Below are positions 60,821 through 64,000 of a stretch of DNA of 64,000 nucleotides, piece by piece. The notes below the pieces were generated by a model. The model did no database searches and was not told the DNA's origin. It saw only the letters and a program-made list of their open reading frames with translations. Positions within the stretch are counted from its first letter, which is position 1. Each line of letters begins with the position of its first letter. This stretch comes from Diospyros lotus (Eukaryota > Streptophyta > Magnoliopsida > Ericales > Ebenaceae): the NCBI RefSeq assembly GCF_014633365.1, contig NC_068352.1, forward strand, positions 26,135,310 through 26,199,309, given 5' to 3'. Position numbers and translations under genes: made by a program.

Positions 60821-61190
60821 AAAAGCGTGCTTCAGAAAAACACTTTATTTTTTAATCAAACAATATGAATTGTTGGATTTGTTTAAATTATTGCAATAAT
60901 GTGGCTGTTTGTATGGAATCCTTGCCCAAAAAATGGTGTTATCACATCTTAGAAAGATCTAAATAAAATCATATATACATCTTTTTTAAAAAAAGAAGAC
61001 TCAGAAAAAGCGTGCTTCAGAAAAACACTTTATTTTTTAATCAAACAATATGAATTGTTGGATTTGTTTAAATTATTGAAATAGTGTGGCTGTTTGTATG
61101 GAATCCTTGCCCAAAAAATGGTGTTATCACATCTTAGAAAGATTTAAATAAAATCATATATACATTTTTAAAAAAAAATAAGACTCAGCT
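60821..61190. repeat. 185-bp tandem duplication in RPL8 intron
   Basis: The second copy starts at 61006 and differs by only a few substitutions and small indels, so the duplication is recent compared with the surrounding decay. Confidence 0.85.
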
Positions 61191-62040
61191 GTAATTACCA
61201 AGCAAAAAATATTGAAGGAAACATGTAATTAGGTGTAAATTGGGGCTTGCTAATTTATTCCTAATTGCTGTAAATTAGGGATTGATCGATTGGGGATTGT
61301 TGTAAATTAGTGGATGATTAATTGGGGATTGTTGTAAATTGGGGATGATTTTCTTTCCTTTTTCTTCTATTTTAACATTTGTATAAATTGTGTTAAAGAA
61401 ATAGATTGGGTTTTTCTGGCCTAACTTTTACAAAACACAAAAGAAGACTAACCAAAATAAAAAGAAATCAAAAATTAAAGAAGACTTGGCATTTCAAATC
61501 CTTTCAATCAAGCATTCAGACCAGTTTGTCTTCCAAGCTCCATCAGGACCAGCAACTGACTATATTGTATCATTTTTTATGTCCCCTATGTGATTTGCTA
61601 TGGTTGTATGAATTTGTAAACTAGTATAAAATATAAATGAAAAATGGTATCTCATCTTTTGTTAGATTTGGAGCCCTCATTCTTATTTAATTTCTTTTTT
61701 AATGATTGTTTTTTAATAGTTTATATTTTTTATGCTTATAAAAGCTTATACTCTTTATTTTATTTATATGCACTTCACTTTGCTTAAGCACTCACTTCAC
61801 TTTGTGCTTTGCGCTTAAGCTCTGTAGGGCTTATGTGCTTAAGTGCGCTCAGCACTTTTCAAAACACTGGCAACCATGAACTACTTGCCATTACTGAATT
61901 ATCTTGGTGCTCAAATATTCCAACATGATTTTTCAAATACTGCCCCAATGAAAATATCCCTCTCAACAAATACAAGAAAGAATGGAGGAAGAAGCAATGT
62001 ATTTGGATAAGATTGGTTATTTTAAAATATGAACAATTTT

Positions 62041-62330
62041 TTAAATATAGGTAAAATTGGTTATTTCAAATTTTGAACAAATATATTTTGTTGGCAGTTT
62101 TCTTGTTTCTAAAGGCAGAATACAAAGGGCATTTTGAGAAAATTGTAAAATCTTCTCCCAGAGATAACACCAAATATGAACAAATAGACGTTTTTTAAAT
62201 ATAGGTAAAATTGGTTATTTCAAATTTTGAACAAATATATTTTGTTGGTGGTTTTCTTGTTTCTAAAGTCAGAATACAAAGGGCATTTTGAGAATATTGT
62301 AAAATCTTCTCCCAGAGATATCACCAAAAC
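62041..62330. repeat. 154-bp tandem duplication in RPL8 intron
   Basis: Copy 1 starts at 62041 and copy 2 at 62195, both beginning ttaaatataggtaaaattgg. A handful of changes separate them. Confidence 0.85.
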
Positions 62331-62565
62331 CTGTTTGCTTATTTAGTAGAAAAGATATAAATTGATTTATTGGGAATTTAGTATGTGAAGAAGTCAGTGT
62401 GGTGATTGACTGATGATGTTCCAAAGTGCCACTCAACAGCTTCTCAAACTCAACTGCTGTCCATCAGTACTCACCTGTTTGCTCCCTTTTTCCAATTCAT
62501 TCCAGCTCTTTCACCAAATTAACAAATCATGGCATTCTTGAATAACTGAGGTTGATTTCTTTCTT

Positions 62566-62728
62566 TTTTTGGACTTACGCCCCATCATTGGCGTCCTCAG
62601 CCACCCCGCCCTTGGAGCTACACCGAGAAGGTAAATCGAAGATATGCCTCCACTAGCTAGGGCTCGAACACGAGATTTGGGGCCCAAAGAGCAACACCCA
62701 GGAGATTCTTCCTTTGCCCTTGGGGGCA
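62566..62728 (-). mobile_element. tRNA-derived SINE, minus strand, 17-bp duplication
   Basis: AGGTTGATTTCTTTCTT flanks it at 62549-62565 and 62729-62745. On the minus strand it has a B box (GTGTTCGAGCCCT) and ends in a short A-run next to the target duplication, the expected SINE layout. It shares 'gttgctctttgggcccc' with the piece near 63620. Confidence 0.85.
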
Positions 62729-62855
62729 AGGTTGATTTCTTTCTTGCCTTGAGGTGAAAGGGGTTTGGTTATGGTGGAATGTGGAAAGAAAAGTTTGGTT
62801 TTTATTACAGCCATGGGTTTGCTAGTACATAAATATGTATATTCTTTTTATTTCC

Positions 62856-62884
62856 TTTTTTTTTTTTTTGGGGGGGGGGGGGGG
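62856..62884 (+). repeat. T14-G15 homopolymer junction
   Basis: Fourteen T are followed directly by fifteen G. The exact lengths are prone to sequencing error. Confidence 0.6.
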
Positions 62885-63469
62885 CGCAGATTGCAATGCC
62901 CTTGTGATCTTGCTATAAATTGCATGGAGAGGGGAAAGGTAGAGCTATACAAAGTTGCCTGCGTGGTCGTACTTCAAATTTCTCCTCCCTCCACATGACC
63001 TATCGTTTCTTCATTCCTTTTTTCATTGCGTAGTCTTCCTCTCTTTTCTCCTGTGTTCTTCTATACATATATCATATGTATGCATATATGTAGTATTAAC
63101 ACATCTATGCACAACATTTCATAATTTCCTCTTCTTTTTGCTTTGTCATAATTTTCTATTCTATTAAATAAGGCCATTTTGGTCCGTACCAATTTTGTTT
63201 GTTGATGTGCTGTTGAAATGTTTGAGTTCTGTCAATTTCTTTAATGGTAAGTGAAGTATAAAATGGGAATTTTGATTAGAAAAAGAGGGAGTTAAGTGCA
63301 CAGTTTTGTGGATGAAGGGTGTTTAAGTGATACTTGTTATGGTATTTATTTAGGTGAGGTTTTAGTCATTTGCTTAATATTTGTGCTCAAATGTGTCCAT
63401 GTAGAAGATCAATTTATTGTGAGAACAAAAATAAGGTCAAATGTGTCCCTTGTTACTCGGCGTCACAAT

Positions 63470-63666
63470 TCCAGTAAGAGATGTAAATCAGGGAACCTAG
63501 CAACTAGCTTCTATCCCTAGCCTCTCTCGGCTGTCATGAGGGCAGCCTGGCATTTTTTCAATTTTTCATGATAGCCCCTGATTGCTGAGCTTTCTCCCTG
63601 GTCAGGGCTTGAACACAGAACTTAGGGCCCAAAGAGCAACACTCTAACGATTCTTTCTTTGCCAGT
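63470..63666 (-). mobile_element. SINE-like fragment, same family as 62566-62728
   Basis: The minus strand has 'gttgctctttgggcccta' and 'gtgttcaagccctgacc' (B-box type), matching the SINE 0.8 kb away. No flanking duplication was found, so the ends are approximate. Confidence 0.6.
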
Positions 63667-64000
63667 TGATCTATGTCTTGGGTGTTTTGGTACTTTGTGA
63701 GAGGAAGGTGGTAATGTGTGATTGTGTATTTTGATATGCTTCATCTTGTTCAGCATTTATTTTTATTGATAGTGGTAGGGTTATGCTTACATTTACTTGT
63801 CACCTGTCAGTCTCATGACAAAATTTGCTGAAGTACTGTTGCTATTGATTAACATGGTAAGGTTAATCCATAAAGCTCAATACATAAAAGACAGAAACCT
63901 CTTCCTCGCGTTAATAGCCATTTTAACTTGACTTTCGTGTTTCTCTACTTACTTCAAAAAGGTTTTTGGATTGATAGCAATCCGTCACGCTCCCTTGTCT

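Noticed and set aside
63296..63520. Short frames near the right edge as RPL8 exon 2
   Set aside because: None contains the conserved KLPSGSKK, RAMIGQVAGGGR or HGGGNHQHIG segments of uL2.

Overview
This window is nuclear DNA from a flowering plant, most likely a eudicot. It is AT-rich and transposon-dense, with introns that follow the GT-AG rule. It carries a seven-exon TPS-b terpene synthase, a cytosolic ribosomal protein gene with a telo-box/site II promoter, and a Cassandra TRIM element, a type known from vascular plants. I cannot name the species.

Genes. Only one complete protein-coding gene is visible: a terpene synthase on the minus strand (44019-47634, 7 exons, 592 residues, class I metal-binding motifs intact, plastid-type leader). 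A related first exon with its own TATA box and splice donor lies on the same strand at 805-1020; the rest of that gene is off the left edge or lost. At the right end is the first exon of the cytosolic 60S protein uL2/RPL8 (59102-59541, plus strand), followed by more than 4.4 kb of intron that runs off the window. Two broken HSP70 pieces, a C-terminal end (10495-10668) and an N-terminal end with a nonsense codon (17795-18156), look like the remains of a former HSP70 locus.

Layout. 1-1.1 kb: orphan terpene synthase exon. 1.2-20.6 kb: several copies of one low-copy segmental repeat, cut up by insertions (hAT-like MITE, Tourist-like MITE, solo LTR, LINE 3' end, and a ~4.6 kb LTR with a nested Cassandra element). 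Because the copies are paralogous, several insertions can be read against an empty site in another copy. 21.5-32.7 kb: three more solo LTRs with perfect 5-bp target duplications. 33.25-40.98 kb: two related Helitrons pointing at each other, with 3' ends 10 bp apart and both carrying the same 26-codon exon-like segment. 41.8-43.0 kb: a PIF/Harbinger-like element with gene-like internal sequence. 44.0-47.7 kb: terpene synthase. 47.7-58.9 kb: AT-rich intergenic DNA with a full SINE. 58.9-64 kb: RPL8 promoter, exon 1 and intron, with a second SINE and two tandem duplications.

The genes do not form a pathway. The terpene synthase would act in the plastid on a prenyl diphosphate to make a volatile monoterpene-type product, RPL8 is housekeeping, and everything else is repeat biology. 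No gag-pol, transposase or Rep/helicase reading frame is intact here, so all mobile elements present are solo, truncated or non-autonomous.
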